From CAXBNB01 sp040222275 (GTDB lineage Bacteria; Bacteroidota; Bacteroidia; Cytophagales; Cyclobacteriaceae): a stretch of 64,000 nt of DNA. Location: positions 62,001 through 126,000 of the forward strand of contig JAVKDJ010000045.1 in NCBI GenBank assembly GCA_040222275.1. Direction: 5' to 3'. The notes under the pieces were generated by a model. It had not been told where the DNA came from. It searched no databases and saw nothing but the letters and a program-made list of their open reading frames with translations. The position numbers were made by a program, and so were the translations under genes. This document shows positions 7,743 to 17,959 of this stretch, piece by piece (within the stretch, counting starts at the first letter, position 1; every line of letters starts with the position of its first letter).

Positions 7743-9680
7743 CTAAATACTTGCGGCCTCTCGAAACATCTCCACAAACCCTTCTTGTGAAAAACTGCCC
7801 AAATCACCTTCCCCATGTCGTCGGGCACTCACTTTTCCTTCTTCCTGCTCTTTCTCCCCTACGATCAACATGAATGGGATTTTTTTGGTTTCTGCATCCC
7901 GTATTTTCCTTCCAATCTTTTCGTCCCTGTGGTCGATGAAGCCTCTGATGTCACGCTCTTCCATGAATTTATATACCTGATCGGCATAGTCTGCAAATTT
8001 CTCCGATATTGGTAAAATAGCAATCTGGTCTGGTGTCAGCCATAAGGGGAAATTACCAGCGCAGTGCTCTGTTAGTACCGCAACGAAACGTTCAAGTGAC
8101 CCAAATGGTGCGCGATGGATCATCACGGGCCGGTGCTTTTGGTTGTCACTACCGATATACTCCAGCTCAAACCTTTCAGGCAAATTGTAGTCCACCTGAA
8201 TAGTTCCCAACTGCCAGCTCCTGTTGAGGGCATCTTTCACCATAAAGTCCAGTTTCGGGCCGTAAAAAGCCGCTTCGCCCAACTCTGTAATCGTATTGAG
8301 GCCTTTTTCTTCTGCTGCCTCTTTGATGGCCCTTTCTGCTTTGTCCCAGTTTTCGTCAGAGCCAATGTACTTGGCTTTGTTTTCAGGGTCTCGCAACGAT
8401 ATTTGGGCGGTATAATTTTCAAAGCCAAGTGCCTTGAAAGTGTATAGCACCAGGTCAATCACTTTGATGAATTCATTTTTTACCTGATCAGGGGTACAAA
8501 ACAGATGCGCATCATCCTGGGTAAAGCCCCTTACCCTGGTAAGCCCATGCAATTCGCCACTTTGCTCGTATCGATACACTGTCCCAAATTCTGCCAGGCG
8601 CAAGGGCAAATCCCTGTACGAACGTGGTTTGCTTTTATATATCTCGCAGTGGTGCGGGCAGTTCATCGGTTTCAGGAAGAATTCCTCCCCTTCATTGGGC
8701 GTGGCAATAGGCTGAAAAGAATCTTCGCCATATTTTTCATAGTGCCCGGAGGTGATGTACAATTTTTTGTTGCCAATATGCGGTGTGATTACAGGTTCGT
8801 AACCAGCTTTTAATTGAGCCTTGCGCATAAAGCCTTCCAGCCTTTCGCGCAGCATGGTACCCTTGGGCAGCCACAAAGGCAAGCCCATCCCTACCTTCTC
8901 GGAAAAGGTGAACAATTCGAGTTCTTTGCCAAGCTTACGGTGGTCCCTCTTCTTTGCCTCCTCCAGCATTTCAAGGTGTTCTTTCAGCTCTTTTTGCTTT
9001 GGAAATGTAATACCATACAGTCTGGTCAGTTGCTTGCTATTTTCATCCCCTCGCCAATATGCCCCGGCTATATTCAATATTTTGGCGGCTTTGACAAACC
9101 CTGTATTGGGAATGTGCGGCCCCCGGCACAAGTCCGTGAAATTCCCTTGCTGGTAAAAAGTGATGGTGCCGTCTTCCAGGTCTTTGATGAGGTCAAGCTT
9201 GTATTCGTCACCCTTTTCGGTGAAATAACTGATCGCATCTGCTTTGCTCACTTCAGTCCTCACATATTCATTTTTTTCACGGGCAAGCTCCAGCATTTTG
9301 TTTTCCAACTGGCCAAGGTCTTCGGTGTTGAACTCCTGCTCCCCAAAGTCCACATCATAATAAAACCCTCCCTCAATGGCCGGCCCGATCCCAAATTTGA
9401 TACCAGGATACAATGCTTCCAGTGCCTCGGCCATCAAGTGCGCAGATGAGTGCCAAAAGGTCGATTTACCCTCCGTGTCGTTCCATGTCAGTAGTTGCAG
9501 CGTGCAATCTGTGGTAATGGGCCTGTTGCTTTCCACAGTTTCCCCATTTACTTTGGCTGCCAGTACATTGCGGGCCAACCCTTCGCTGATCCCCATGGCC
9601 ACATCGTGGCTGGTTGCCCCTTTGGGCATTTCTTTGACACTTCCGTCTGGTAAGGTGATTTTTATCATTCCGTCACTCAT
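7743..9680 (-). CDS. thrS: Threonyl-tRNA synthetase
   Basis: 645 aa class II synthetase. Order: TGS domain (IKITLPDGSVKEMP), editing domain with H-x-x-x-H (HSSAHLMAEALE) and the late C-x-x-x-H type site (CRGPHIPNTG), catalytic core with zinc-site cysteine (MNCPHHCEIY), motif 2 (RYEQSGELHGLTRVRGF) and motif 3 (APFGSLERF), then the anticodon-binding domain (WLTPDQIAILPI). Start chosen at ATG 9680 (MSDGMIKIT); a second candidate is ATG 9668 and a TTG lies at 9683. It is separated by a few bases from the upstream TPR lipoprotein. Confidence 0.97.
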   Translation of the reverse strand: MSDGMIKITLPDGSVKEMPKGATSHDVAMGISEGLARNVLAAKVNGETVESNRPITTDCTLQLLTWNDTEGKSTFWHSSAHLMAEALEALYPGIKFGIGPAIEGGFYYDVDFGEQEFNTEDLGQLENKMLELAREKNEYVRTEVSKADAISYFTEKGDEYKLDLIKDLEDGTITFYQQGNFTDLCRGPHIPNTGFVKAAKILNIAGAYWRGDENSKQLTRLYGITFPKQKELKEHLEMLEEAKKRDHRKLGKELELFTFSEKVGMGLPLWLPKGTMLRERLEGFMRKAQLKAGYEPVITPHIGNKKLYITSGHYEKYGEDSFQPIATPNEGEEFFLKPMNCPHHCEIYKSKPRSYRDLPLRLAEFGTVYRYEQSGELHGLTRVRGFTQDDAHLFCTPDQVKNEFIKVIDLVLYTFKALGFENYTAQISLRDPENKAKYIGSDENWDKAERAIKEAAEEKGLNTITELGEAAFYGPKLDFMVKDALNRSWQLGTIQVDYNLPERFELEYIGSDNQKHRPVMIHRAPFGSLERFVAVLTEHCAGNFPLWLTPDQIAILPISEKFADYADQVYKFMEERDIRGFIDHRDEKIGRKIRDAETKKIPFMLIVGEKEQEEGKVSARRHGEGDLGSFSQEGFVEMFREAASI

Positions 9681-9694
9681 CAACTTATTGTTTG

Positions 9695-10792
9695 TTATTG
9701 TTTTTGTAGAAAAAAATCAAAGGTGGGAATTGCTTCCTGCTCTTCCTTCAATTTCTGCAAATATGCACGTTTTCTTTTTACTTTCTCAGATTCGTTCACG
9801 GCTTCTTTGTGGAGCGAATCTATAGATAATATTTGGTTGTAATTGTTTAGCGAACTGATCAAAAAACCCTTGCCATCATAAGCCCTGGCTTTGATAAGTA
9901 ATGCCTCTGTAAATAGTGAATCAACATTGAGAATTTGCTGGGCTATCTCAATGGCCGAATCATACTTAAACTGTTCCAAATGAATTTTCCCCAACTGTAT
10001 GCCGGAATCCACCCGTGTGCTGTCCTCATTGACAGCAGCCAGCAACACATTTTTAGCCTCTTCTGTCCTATTCTGTCCTAATAAAATATCGGCTTTCTTA
10101 ATCCTTAGTTTTTCACTATCGGGAGCGAATGAAATGGCCTCATCTATCAGGTTGAGTGCCTCATCGTACTGTCCGGTTTTTTCATAAATATCTGATACCT
10201 CATAGAGCACCTCGTGGTTGTTTCTAAACTGCGACAAGCCACGGCGCATAAATTTGAGGCCGGAAATGGTATCTCCAAAAGACAGGTAAATTTTCCCCTT
10301 GTCATAGTAAGATTTGAAATCACTCCTATTGATCAGGATGGCCTTATTGATGTAGTCAATGGCCCTGTCGTATTCGCCCATTTCGTTATAAATCCTGGAT
10401 TTGAGCTGGTAAAACCTGGCTGATTGCGCCCCATTTTTCTCCGCCAGTCCAGCATAGTTCAGAGCCGGATCGAGGTTGCGCTGAGACAGGTGAAAGTCTG
10501 CAGTCATTTCCAGCACCGTTGTGTGGGAACTATCCAGTGATAAGGTATTCTTCAAAAAAACGAATGATTCTTCCGGCCAGCCCTGCTCTTTTAGGAGCTT
10601 CAACTTTAAGATAGCAAGGTCGAGGTTTTCCGGGTATTCTTCCAGGTTTTGATCAATGTAACGGGCTGCCTCTCTTTGGTATTCACCAGACTCTGATACA
10701 GCATTGTGAATAGCGTAATTGGAAAACCTGCTTTCGCAAGAAAACATGGCCAAAAGCACAACCAATGATGTACGAAAAAGGGGGTAGTCCAC
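9695..10792 (-). CDS. TPR-repeat lipoprotein
   Basis: 365 aa. Starts with GTG (MDYPLFRTSLVVLLAMFSC), giving a short signal with a lipobox Cys at ~19; no in-frame ATG upstream gives a better signal. The rest is tandem tetratricopeptide repeats (e.g. ARFYQLKSRIYNEMGEYDRA, SDFKSYYDKGKIYLSFGD, EVLYEVSDIYEKTGQYDEAL), a scaffold for protein contacts at the envelope. It ends 15 nt before thrS on the same strand and may be cotranscribed with it. Exact role unknown. Confidence 0.85.
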   Translation of the reverse strand: MDYPLFRTSLVVLLAMFSCESRFSNYAIHNAVSESGEYQREAARYIDQNLEEYPENLDLAILKLKLLKEQGWPEESFVFLKNTLSLDSSHTTVLEMTADFHLSQRNLDPALNYAGLAEKNGAQSARFYQLKSRIYNEMGEYDRAIDYINKAILINRSDFKSYYDKGKIYLSFGDTISGLKFMRRGLSQFRNNHEVLYEVSDIYEKTGQYDEALNLIDEAISFAPDSEKLRIKKADILLGQNRTEEAKNVLLAAVNEDSTRVDSGIQLGKIHLEQFKYDSAIEIAQQILNVDSLFTEALLIKARAYDGKGFLISSLNNYNQILSIDSLHKEAVNESEKVKRKRAYLQKLKEEQEAIPTFDFFLQKQ

Positions 10793-10854
10793 AGAGAATA
10801 ACCTTAAACAATGATGCCTGCAAAAGTAGGGCGGCTACATGAGCCTTGCAATGA

Positions 10855-13365
10855 TTAGAGAATTAATTGAATACCGAATTTGACCCCAAAGTCCCTTGTA
10901 CCCGGTGAGCCTGTATAGCTGAGCCGATGAAAGGCATCTACCCTGAAAAATTTGAGTATATTTTCCACCCCATATCCCACTTCCATATATGGCCTGGAGG
11001 CATCCAGGGTTCGAAAAGGAAGGGGCTTTGCACCCGATACATCCGATTTAGACACATTGATGGCCTTTTGGTTTTCTTCCCTTACATCTCCTGCTATCAT
11101 ATTAAAGCTACCCACCAACCGCCATTTGAGCTTTTTCATCAGGGGTATTCTGTTTAATATAAAACCTTCGAAGTGGTGGTTGTATTTTAACTCAACGTAT
11201 CGGTCGCTCACAAACTCAAAAAAGTTGAGCAGGTTGTAGGTGAAGTCGAAATAAAATGGAAACTCATTGCCAGTATGGGCTTTTAGCAATGGATATGGAA
11301 GTTGGGAAAAGATATAGCCGCTGTTTACATCAAGATTGGAATAACCAAACACTCCCATTCCTAATTTTTTTTCAACCCCTAACTCAAGCTTGTGGTAGTC
11401 GAAATCGCTTTCCAGCACGCCTTTGAAACCAACAGTGTATTTGAGTTTGATCACCGGCCATTTAAGCGGCCCAAGGCTCAGCCTTTCGTTTTCATTGACC
11501 ACAAACAATTCGTCTTTGGAAATCCGGGTCTCAAAATTGAACTCACTTGTCCTAAAGCCCTCCCCAATAGCTGATGACGGGTTTCCAGGCTCTAGGCGAT
11601 AGGCAAAATCCGTTTTTGCCAATGGATCAAAAATCTGGTGCTTGAAATTCACCTTTTGGGTCACGCCTTTCAGTGGTGTGGTTTCGAACCTTATGGTGTT
11701 TTCCCAATGCCGGAATGGTTGGATCAGCTCGCCCCAGCGTGCAAAACCAATGTACAGGCTGTTGTTGAAGCCGTCATCATTGAGTACCCATACCGGATCC
11801 AGCTCTTTGATGTGTTCAAAACCAACGGTAGTCCAAGGTTTTCTGGATAGAATATAATCGACACTTCCCCGGTATTTCAATTCCAGGTCCCTAAATCCTA
11901 TATTCAATTCCCCCGACAAAACCCATTTGTCGCTAAAGCCAATATTAGTTTTGCCCCCAATACCGGTACGGATTCCCTCCACATCGTCAAAAGCGAACCC
12001 AATCCAGTACGGGCCTAGATCGAAATCCCCAACCCTGAGGTAGCCTGTACCCAGCGTTTGAATAATGTCGGTATAGGTTTTCACTACCGGGATCGCCTTC
12101 AAGGTGTCAATCATGCTGTACACATTCAGTTCCGTCTGGGTCAGGGGTTCGTGCCTTTTTTGGTCCCAATAGGAATCGTCCACCTTCCGCACATCCTCCT
12201 CCATGGTAATGGGGTTGAAATAGAAATTATCAGGCTTTTCCTTCCCAACTTCAATGTCCTTCAACGACACGTAAAATTTGGCCAGCACTCCCGCCGATTG
12301 CTCATTCACCTCTCCTATATCTACCAGCACCCTGGATTTTGCCGGCATCCATGGCCCGGCTTCTGTTTTAATGTTCTCCTGTTGGATTTTTATTTTTTCT
12401 ATAAAATTGAGGTTGGCGGATTTTTCGATCTGCGCATCGATGCGTTGTAGGGCAAACTCATTTTTCGTGATCCACATGGTGCCTTTAAAAGCAAGGTCCT
12501 GCTCCCGTTTTGGAAAAAACTCCAGTTTATAGCAAAAATTGCCATCCACATACAAGCTGTCCGTCAGGTCGTATTCATAGATACCCTTCCAGCCCGCCCC
12601 TATTGGTGAGGCAAAATCCTTAGAAAAAATACTGAGCCAGTTTTGATAGAAATTGTATTCCTGAAAAGTAGATCCAATCACCTGCGAGACCAATGTACCA
12701 TCGGTAATACCAACACCCGATACTTTGGTCCGAAGGATGTTTTCCTTGTTGAGCCGGGGGGTGCGTTTATAGTAGTAGCGCGATACTGCTTCCGAAAAGA
12801 AAATGGGCAATATCGGCAAGCCATCATCCCCTGCTATCTGCTCTATGCTGTCCATAACAGCCGTAATTTTCCTTACCACTTTTCCTTTTCTAAACTTCTC
12901 CGTGAGGTGGTTGACATCTATCTCAATCTTGGTATAGACCTCATATTCGTAAGCTTCCAGGCTTCTTTTGTCATTTCTCTTTCTGTTGTCCACAACGCTA
13001 CGAAGTATCTGGAAAGCTGGGTTTTCACCAGCGTAAACCACCACATCTTCCAGGCTGATGACGTCTTCTTCCAGCTGAAAGTCCAGTCGTCCCTGTTCAT
13101 CCTGTTGGTCAATAGTTTTGGTCCTTGGTTTGAACCCGATGTAGGACACTGTAATGGATAGGCTTTTGTCACCTACAGGCAGGGAATAGTACCCATCAAA
13201 GTCAGATGTGACACCCTTCGTAGTACCTGTAATCCTGACATTGGCAAAAGGAACCGGGTTGCCGGAAGCCGCTTCGGTAACTTTTCCTTTGATGATGGCC
13301 TGTTGGCTGTGTACATTCCAGGAAAACCCAATCAAAACTGATAACAGTATAGACTTTAATTTCAT
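10855..13365 (-). CDS. DUF5686 outer-membrane protein with carboxypeptidase-like regulatory domain
   Basis: 836 aa. Signal peptide MKLKSILLSVLIGFSWNVHS. Residues ~24-110 form a CarboxypepD_reg-like Ig domain (IIKGKVTEAASGNPVPFANV, GVTSDFDGYYSLPVGD). A long DUF5686 region follows, and its C-terminal half alternates short amphipathic strands like an outer-membrane beta-barrel, ending in ...GVKFGIQLIL. Frequent in Bacteroidota; the substrate is not known. The ATG at 13365 is followed directly by the signal peptide. Confidence 0.88.
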   Translation of the reverse strand: MKLKSILLSVLIGFSWNVHSQQAIIKGKVTEAASGNPVPFANVRITGTTKGVTSDFDGYYSLPVGDKSLSITVSYIGFKPRTKTIDQQDEQGRLDFQLEEDVISLEDVVVYAGENPAFQILRSVVDNRKRNDKRSLEAYEYEVYTKIEIDVNHLTEKFRKGKVVRKITAVMDSIEQIAGDDGLPILPIFFSEAVSRYYYKRTPRLNKENILRTKVSGVGITDGTLVSQVIGSTFQEYNFYQNWLSIFSKDFASPIGAGWKGIYEYDLTDSLYVDGNFCYKLEFFPKREQDLAFKGTMWITKNEFALQRIDAQIEKSANLNFIEKIKIQQENIKTEAGPWMPAKSRVLVDIGEVNEQSAGVLAKFYVSLKDIEVGKEKPDNFYFNPITMEEDVRKVDDSYWDQKRHEPLTQTELNVYSMIDTLKAIPVVKTYTDIIQTLGTGYLRVGDFDLGPYWIGFAFDDVEGIRTGIGGKTNIGFSDKWVLSGELNIGFRDLELKYRGSVDYILSRKPWTTVGFEHIKELDPVWVLNDDGFNNSLYIGFARWGELIQPFRHWENTIRFETTPLKGVTQKVNFKHQIFDPLAKTDFAYRLEPGNPSSAIGEGFRTSEFNFETRISKDELFVVNENERLSLGPLKWPVIKLKYTVGFKGVLESDFDYHKLELGVEKKLGMGVFGYSNLDVNSGYIFSQLPYPLLKAHTGNEFPFYFDFTYNLLNFFEFVSDRYVELKYNHHFEGFILNRIPLMKKLKWRLVGSFNMIAGDVREENQKAINVSKSDVSGAKPLPFRTLDASRPYMEVGYGVENILKFFRVDAFHRLSYTGSPGTRDFGVKFGIQLIL

Positions 13366-13669
13366 ATATTCAAAGCTGAAACAAAACGCAAGAACGTAAT
13401 CCTGAAGGAAATAATTTCATACTTGAAAATTTATTTATCTTACTTTTTTAAAGAAATATTCCATCGGGCAAATCTGAAACAAAAGCCATCGCCCCTGGTG
13501 TTTTTACTTAATAAAAATTTCCAGAAACCAACTCTCTTAGGAAGGCCGTCAAAGTATTCATTCGGTTAAATTTTCATCATCTTTTCTATAAATCGAATAA
13601 AGTCCTGTCAATTTCGCATCCATCATATTATCTTGGCAATTATTATTTTAATCCAAAAAAAACAACTTT
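13366..13669. other. Gene-free divergent region (DUF5686 / mscS)
   Basis: 304 bp, AT-rich, between divergent genes, so it must hold both promoters. TATCTTGG at 13629-13636 is close to the Bacteroidota -7 consensus TAnnTTTG, without a clear -33 partner. I see no coding signal, hairpin or repeat. Confidence 0.4.
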
Positions 13670-14485
13670 ATGGACAAATTAAGTGAATACCAAGACCAGC
13701 TAATACCGTTGGCAACCAAATACGGGCTTAAATTAATATCGATCATTATTGTCCTCATTATAGGTTTCTGGGTGATCAGTATGATCATGAGGGCCATATC
13801 CAGGGCAATGGAAAAACAGGAGGTTGACCCCTCGCTCGCCCCTTTTATAAAAAGTCTTATCGGCACCCTGCTCAAAGTGATGCTGATCATATCTGCCGTG
13901 GGCATGGCCGGCGTAGAAATGACCTCCTTCATTGCCATCCTTGGAGCTGCGGGCCTGGCAGTTGGCATGGCGCTTTCGGGCACACTGCAAAATTTTGCCG
14001 GAGGTGTAATGATCCTTTTCTTTAAGCCATTCAAAGTAGGCAACTACATAGAAGCGCAGGGTTATTCCGGCACGGTCAACCAAATACAGATTTTCAACAC
14101 CATACTCAAAACCCCCGACAACAAGACCATTATCATCCCGAACGGCGGGCTGTCAACGGGTTCGATGATCAATTATTCTACAGAACCAAAACGAAGGGTG
14201 GACTGGACAATGGGCATTGGTTATGGTGACGATACTGAAAAAGCACGGTCGGTAATGAGGACAATGCTGGATAACGATGAAAGAATATTACAAGATCCCG
14301 AACCATTTATTGCGGTTTCTGGCCTGGGCGACAGCTCGGTCAATTTTACTGTGAGGGTTTGGGTAAATGCAGCAGACTACTGGCCGGTCTTTTTTGCGTT
14401 CAACGAAAACGTTTATAAAACCTTTGCTAAAGAAGGCCTTAATATACCCTTCCCACAGATGGATGTACATGTGCATAACCCATAA
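13670..14485 (+). CDS. Small-conductance mechanosensitive channel, MscS family
   Basis: 271 aa. Three membrane helices: ~20-42 (LISIIIVLIIGFWVISMIM), ~63-85 (LIGTLLKVMLIISAVGMAG) and the pore helix ~90-125 with the Gly/Ala-rich pattern GAAGLAVGMALSGTLQNFAG. The cytosolic beta domain follows (FFKPFKVGNYIEAQGYSGTV, IIIPNGGLSTGSMINYS). Family length is normal. It releases solutes on hypo-osmotic shock. It stands alone, with long gaps on both sides. Confidence 0.93.
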   Translation: MDKLSEYQDQLIPLATKYGLKLISIIIVLIIGFWVISMIMRAISRAMEKQEVDPSLAPFIKSLIGTLLKVMLIISAVGMAGVEMTSFIAILGAAGLAVGMALSGTLQNFAGGVMILFFKPFKVGNYIEAQGYSGTVNQIQIFNTILKTPDNKTIIIPNGGLSTGSMINYSTEPKRRVDWTMGIGYGDDTEKARSVMRTMLDNDERILQDPEPFIAVSGLGDSSVNFTVRVWVNAADYWPVFFAFNENVYKTFAKEGLNIPFPQMDVHVHNP

Positions 14486-14831
14486 GGAAGTGTAGAAGAT
14501 TTTTAATTTAATACGAAAATTTGGCGAGGAAATAAAAATTTCACAAGCAGTGACAACATTACAACTTGCAATATTTGGAAGTTAATTTTTTTATTGTTAT
14601 CATTCAAAATTAAATAATTCAACATTACTCCAGACGGCTATGGAAAGGGAAAGTAGTTGGGCATACCGTTAAGCCTCAGCTATATCTCGAATGTCAGGAT
14701 TTATTTAGAGGGAATGCCAAAATGTTACATGGATAATTGTGTCCATTTAAGGGTGAAATGATTTTGATAAATCAAACAGGAAAAGAACATTCAATTTTTA
14801 ACAAAACATAAACCAGCACACAGGGAATAAC
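14486..14831. other. Gene-free region before the SiaB-type operon
   Basis: 346 bp, AT-rich. It presumably holds the mscS transcript end and the promoter of the signalling operon. I see no good hairpin, coding frame or repeat. Confidence 0.4.
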
Positions 14832-15419
14832 ATGGATCTACTGAGGAGATACAAGAATATCTATGATACCAACATCATTATGATGTACAAAGGGGAAGTG
14901 ACTTTTGACCTGATCACTTCTATCATTGAAACATTGGAAGAAAGGATTGGGGAATTGGAAACTGACCGGATAATTAAGAAAAAATTTTACGGGACTGCTA
15001 CCGAGTGTATCCAAAACCTCTACCACCACATGGATGAAGTAGCAGACGACACCAACCAGATAAGTACTTACGATTCCAAATCGGGCCTGCTTATGGTGAC
15101 CGCCCGCAAGAAGTTTTTCAATATAATGACGGGAAACTTTATCCCCAATGAAAAGATCAATGACATCAAGTCTAAACTTGACAAGATCAATACCCTGGAA
15201 AAAGATGACCTGAAAAAATTGTACAAAGAAATACTCTACAACGGGGAGTTCTCCAACAAGGGCACTGCAGGCCTTGGGTTTGTAGAAATAGCGCGAAAGA
15301 CTGGCCAGAAACTTTCTTATGAGTTTCACCGGGTAAATGATGACTATTCATATTTCACCTTTCAAATCCGGGTATCCCGGGTATTGCAAAAAGAAAGGGA
15401 AAAGGTAGCCGTAAGCTAA
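14832..15419 (+). CDS. SiaB-family protein kinase (DUF6272)
   Basis: 195 aa, GHKL-like fold. N-box region TATECIQNLYHHMDEV and G-box GTAGLGFVEIARKTGQKL are visible, ending with a beta strand (YSYFTFQIRVSR). In Pseudomonas, SiaB phosphorylates SiaC and is opposed by the PP2C phosphatase SiaA, tuning diguanylate cyclase SiaD. Here it heads an operon that also has a histidine kinase and a receiver-PP2C protein. The stop (15417-15419) is followed directly by the ATG of the next gene. No SiaC-like (DUF1987) gene is in the window. Confidence 0.82.
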   Translation: MDLLRRYKNIYDTNIIMMYKGEVTFDLITSIIETLEERIGELETDRIIKKKFYGTATECIQNLYHHMDEVADDTNQISTYDSKSGLLMVTARKKFFNIMTGNFIPNEKINDIKSKLDKINTLEKDDLKKLYKEILYNGEFSNKGTAGLGFVEIARKTGQKLSYEFHRVNDDYSYFTFQIRVSRVLQKEREKVAVS

Positions 15420-15971
15420 ATGAAAGAACTCTACCACGAAGAACAGCAAATACTGGCCGACTTTACCGACAAAGTAAAAGGCAAGAAAGTCTATCTGAAA
15501 GATGCGTCCGAACTTACGGTGCATTACAGGGATTTGCTGGAGCAAAGCAAAGTCATTACCAAAATAAGTGACAGGCTGCAAAAAAAGCTGGACCTGGCCA
15601 ATCAAAAGATCAGAAGCCAGAACCAGGAAATCCAGCGCAGCAATACCGAGCTGCAATCCACTGTAGAAAGGCTAATACACATGACGGTAGGAAAAAAAGC
15701 CTTTCGCATCATGTTTATTGTAGCCATCGTGCTCTTCATCTCTGAAGAATACTATCTTGAGCCCATTATAGAAAACCATGTTGAAATCCCTTTTTTGAGC
15801 ATTGGGATCAAAATAATGATTGCCATCTTTCTAAGGATATTTGAAGGCTGGCTGGAAGGCCATTTCCTACATGTACAGATGAGCAAAATAATAGGCCATG
15901 AAGAATACAAAGAACGTGTGATCAAACCTAAGCTTCAAAAATATAAAAAACTAAAATTAGCAGATATATAA
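15420..15971 (+). CDS. Coiled-coil membrane protein of the SiaB-type operon
   Basis: 183 aa, no recognised family. Residues ~25-85 form a coiled coil (ISDRLQKKLDLANQKIRSQN, IQRSNTELQSTVERL). Two hydrophobic stretches follow (RIMFIVAIVLFISEEYYL and IPFLSIGIKIMIAIFLRIF), then a basic C-terminal tail. It begins with no gap after the SiaB-like gene, so it is probably translationally coupled. It may anchor the kinase/phosphatase module to the membrane; this is inference. Confidence 0.72.
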   Translation: MKELYHEEQQILADFTDKVKGKKVYLKDASELTVHYRDLLEQSKVITKISDRLQKKLDLANQKIRSQNQEIQRSNTELQSTVERLIHMTVGKKAFRIMFIVAIVLFISEEYYLEPIIENHVEIPFLSIGIKIMIAIFLRIFEGWLEGHFLHVQMSKIIGHEEYKERVIKPKLQKYKKLKLADI

Positions 15972-16049
15972 CCAAAAACCCAACAGCACCTACCCAACAT
16001 GATAACCTAAAACCACCATTACAAACACTTAAAACGTAACCAATTAGCT

Positions 16050-17948
16050 ATGAAAAAGGACAACCTCATCCGTCTCTATGTCTTCAGTCTTATACTGGTC
16101 ATAATAGGCCTTGCTGTGGGTCAGTTTGCCAATCAGGAAGCCATCAGGGCCAATAAAAATGACGCCCACCTTGTAAACCTCGCCCAAATGCAGGTTGCTT
16201 TCAGTGAGCAAATTGCCAAGGAAGCTTTATCTATGTCTGAAGAGTTTGCCACCACGGAAACCAAATTTACCGGCACAAAAAAACGACTTGAGTCGGCCTT
16301 GAACAATTTTGTGAAAGTACGTGAAACTTTAACCAAGGGGGATCTCAGTTCAGGCCTCAACCAGAAAGGTAATTCAGTGCAGGTAGATGAACTTTTGAGC
16401 AAGTCGGAACCGCAGTTTAAAGAGATTGTGGCATCCACCAAGGAAATTTTAGATTTGCAATTTGATGATCCGGCCAATGACAAAAAAGTAGCCATCGCCA
16501 GTGCATTGAACGGCATGTTTTACAACCAGAGGCGTTTTGCCCCATCGGCAAGGGACCTGGCCAAGCAGTTCGAGTCAGAGGCTGTGGAAAACAAAGGAGG
16601 TTTTTCCAATGCGGGCTACATACTGGCACTAATCATTGTTGGTATCCTGCTGCTACAGGCATCATTCGTTTTCCGTCCTGCGGTAAACCTTGCCTATAAG
16701 AACTTCATGTCTGCCAATGAAGCCTATACAAGGCTGCAAAAATCGGAAGAAGAGCTGAGGAAAAGTGCTGAAAAGCAATTGGAATTTAACGAAAAACTAA
16801 TCCTCTCCCAGAGGGCACTGGAGCAAAGGAACCAGAAACTGAAAAACTCGGAACAGGAGATCCTGATAAGCTCCAGAAAGCAAATAGAAGTAAACGAAAA
16901 ACTGATCAAAGTACAGGACGAACTCCGAAAAGCATACGACAAGGTGAAATATTCGGAAGAACGAATGAGGTCTATTGCAGAAGAGCAGCTGGAAGCGACA
17001 GAGAAACTGATGATTGCGGAAAACAAGCTAAAGTCCTCCCTTGAACACGAAACGGAAAGTAAGCAGGAACTGGAAAACATCCTGCAAAACCTGAAAAATA
17101 CACAAAGCCAGTTGGTACAATCTGAAAAGATGGCATCACTGGGTCAGTTGACAGCCGGTATCGCACACGAGATCAACAACCCTATCAACTTCGTTTACAA
17201 TGGTATTGATACATTGAAGGTGTCTCTGGACGACCTGCTGGATATCATCAACAAATACGATGAACTGGAAACCACCGACGACTACAAGCAGGTAATGCTA
17301 GAGATTGCCGAACTGAAAGAAGAAATTGGTTATGACGACCTGCTGGGCGACTTAAAAGAACTGGTGGCCGATATCAAGAAAGGCGCGGTAAGGACGATCG
17401 AAATTGTGAAAGGATTGAGGGTATTCTCCAGACTCGATGAAGAAGAAATGAAGCCGGCACATATCAACGAATCCCTGGATGCCACACTTATCCTTCTGAG
17501 AAACAAAACAAAAAACAGGATCAATGTGAAGAAATTCTACGATGACTCTATCGCTGACATCAACTGTTTCCCTGGCCAGCTCAACCAGGTATTCATGAAC
17601 ATCCTCAACAATGCCATCCAGGCCATTCCAGAAGACAAAAAAGGCGGGGAAATCCAGCTTTACACTGAAAACCAGGACCAACATGTGATGGTGAAAATAA
17701 AAGACAATGGCTCAGGCATGTCGGAGCAGGTGAAGAGAAGGATATTCGAACCATTCTTTACCACCAAAGCCGTGGGTATCGGTACCGGTCTTGGTATGTC
17801 AATTACATTTGGAATAATAGAAAAACATGGTGGCAATATATATGTAAACAGCGAGGAAGGGAAAGGAACTGAATTTTCCATTCTGATACCTAAACACCTC
17901 ACCCTGTCGGATGAAGAACCCACTGTGTCACAATCTCAAAGCGCTTAA
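16050..17948 (+). CDS. Membrane sensor histidine kinase with PilJ-like sensor and long coiled coil
   Basis: 632 aa. TM1 ~8-27, periplasmic region ~28-188 with a PilJ/NarX-type helix (LVNLAQMQVAFSEQIAKEAL), TM2 ~190-212 (YILALIIVGILLLQ), then a coiled coil (~225-365) of repeated EKL/LIKVQDEL units. The HisKA H-box is SLGQLTAGIAHEINNPINF. HATPase motifs: N-box MNILNNAIQAI, G1 DNGSGM, F-box EPFFTTKAVGIGTGLGMS. It ends 11 nt before the receiver-PP2C gene, its likely partner. Confidence 0.92.
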   Translation: MKKDNLIRLYVFSLILVIIGLAVGQFANQEAIRANKNDAHLVNLAQMQVAFSEQIAKEALSMSEEFATTETKFTGTKKRLESALNNFVKVRETLTKGDLSSGLNQKGNSVQVDELLSKSEPQFKEIVASTKEILDLQFDDPANDKKVAIASALNGMFYNQRRFAPSARDLAKQFESEAVENKGGFSNAGYILALIIVGILLLQASFVFRPAVNLAYKNFMSANEAYTRLQKSEEELRKSAEKQLEFNEKLILSQRALEQRNQKLKNSEQEILISSRKQIEVNEKLIKVQDELRKAYDKVKYSEERMRSIAEEQLEATEKLMIAENKLKSSLEHETESKQELENILQNLKNTQSQLVQSEKMASLGQLTAGIAHEINNPINFVYNGIDTLKVSLDDLLDIINKYDELETTDDYKQVMLEIAELKEEIGYDDLLGDLKELVADIKKGAVRTIEIVKGLRVFSRLDEEEMKPAHINESLDATLILLRNKTKNRINVKKFYDDSIADINCFPGQLNQVFMNILNNAIQAIPEDKKGGEIQLYTENQDQHVMVKIKDNGSGMSEQVKRRIFEPFFTTKAVGIGTGLGMSITFGIIEKHGGNIYVNSEEGKGTEFSILIPKHLTLSDEEPTVSQSQSA

Positions 17949-17959
17949 AAACTCAAAAC

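Noticed and set aside
8814..9449. 211-codon plus-strand frame opposite thrS
   Set aside because: Antisense shadow of a highly conserved gene; no protein family features.
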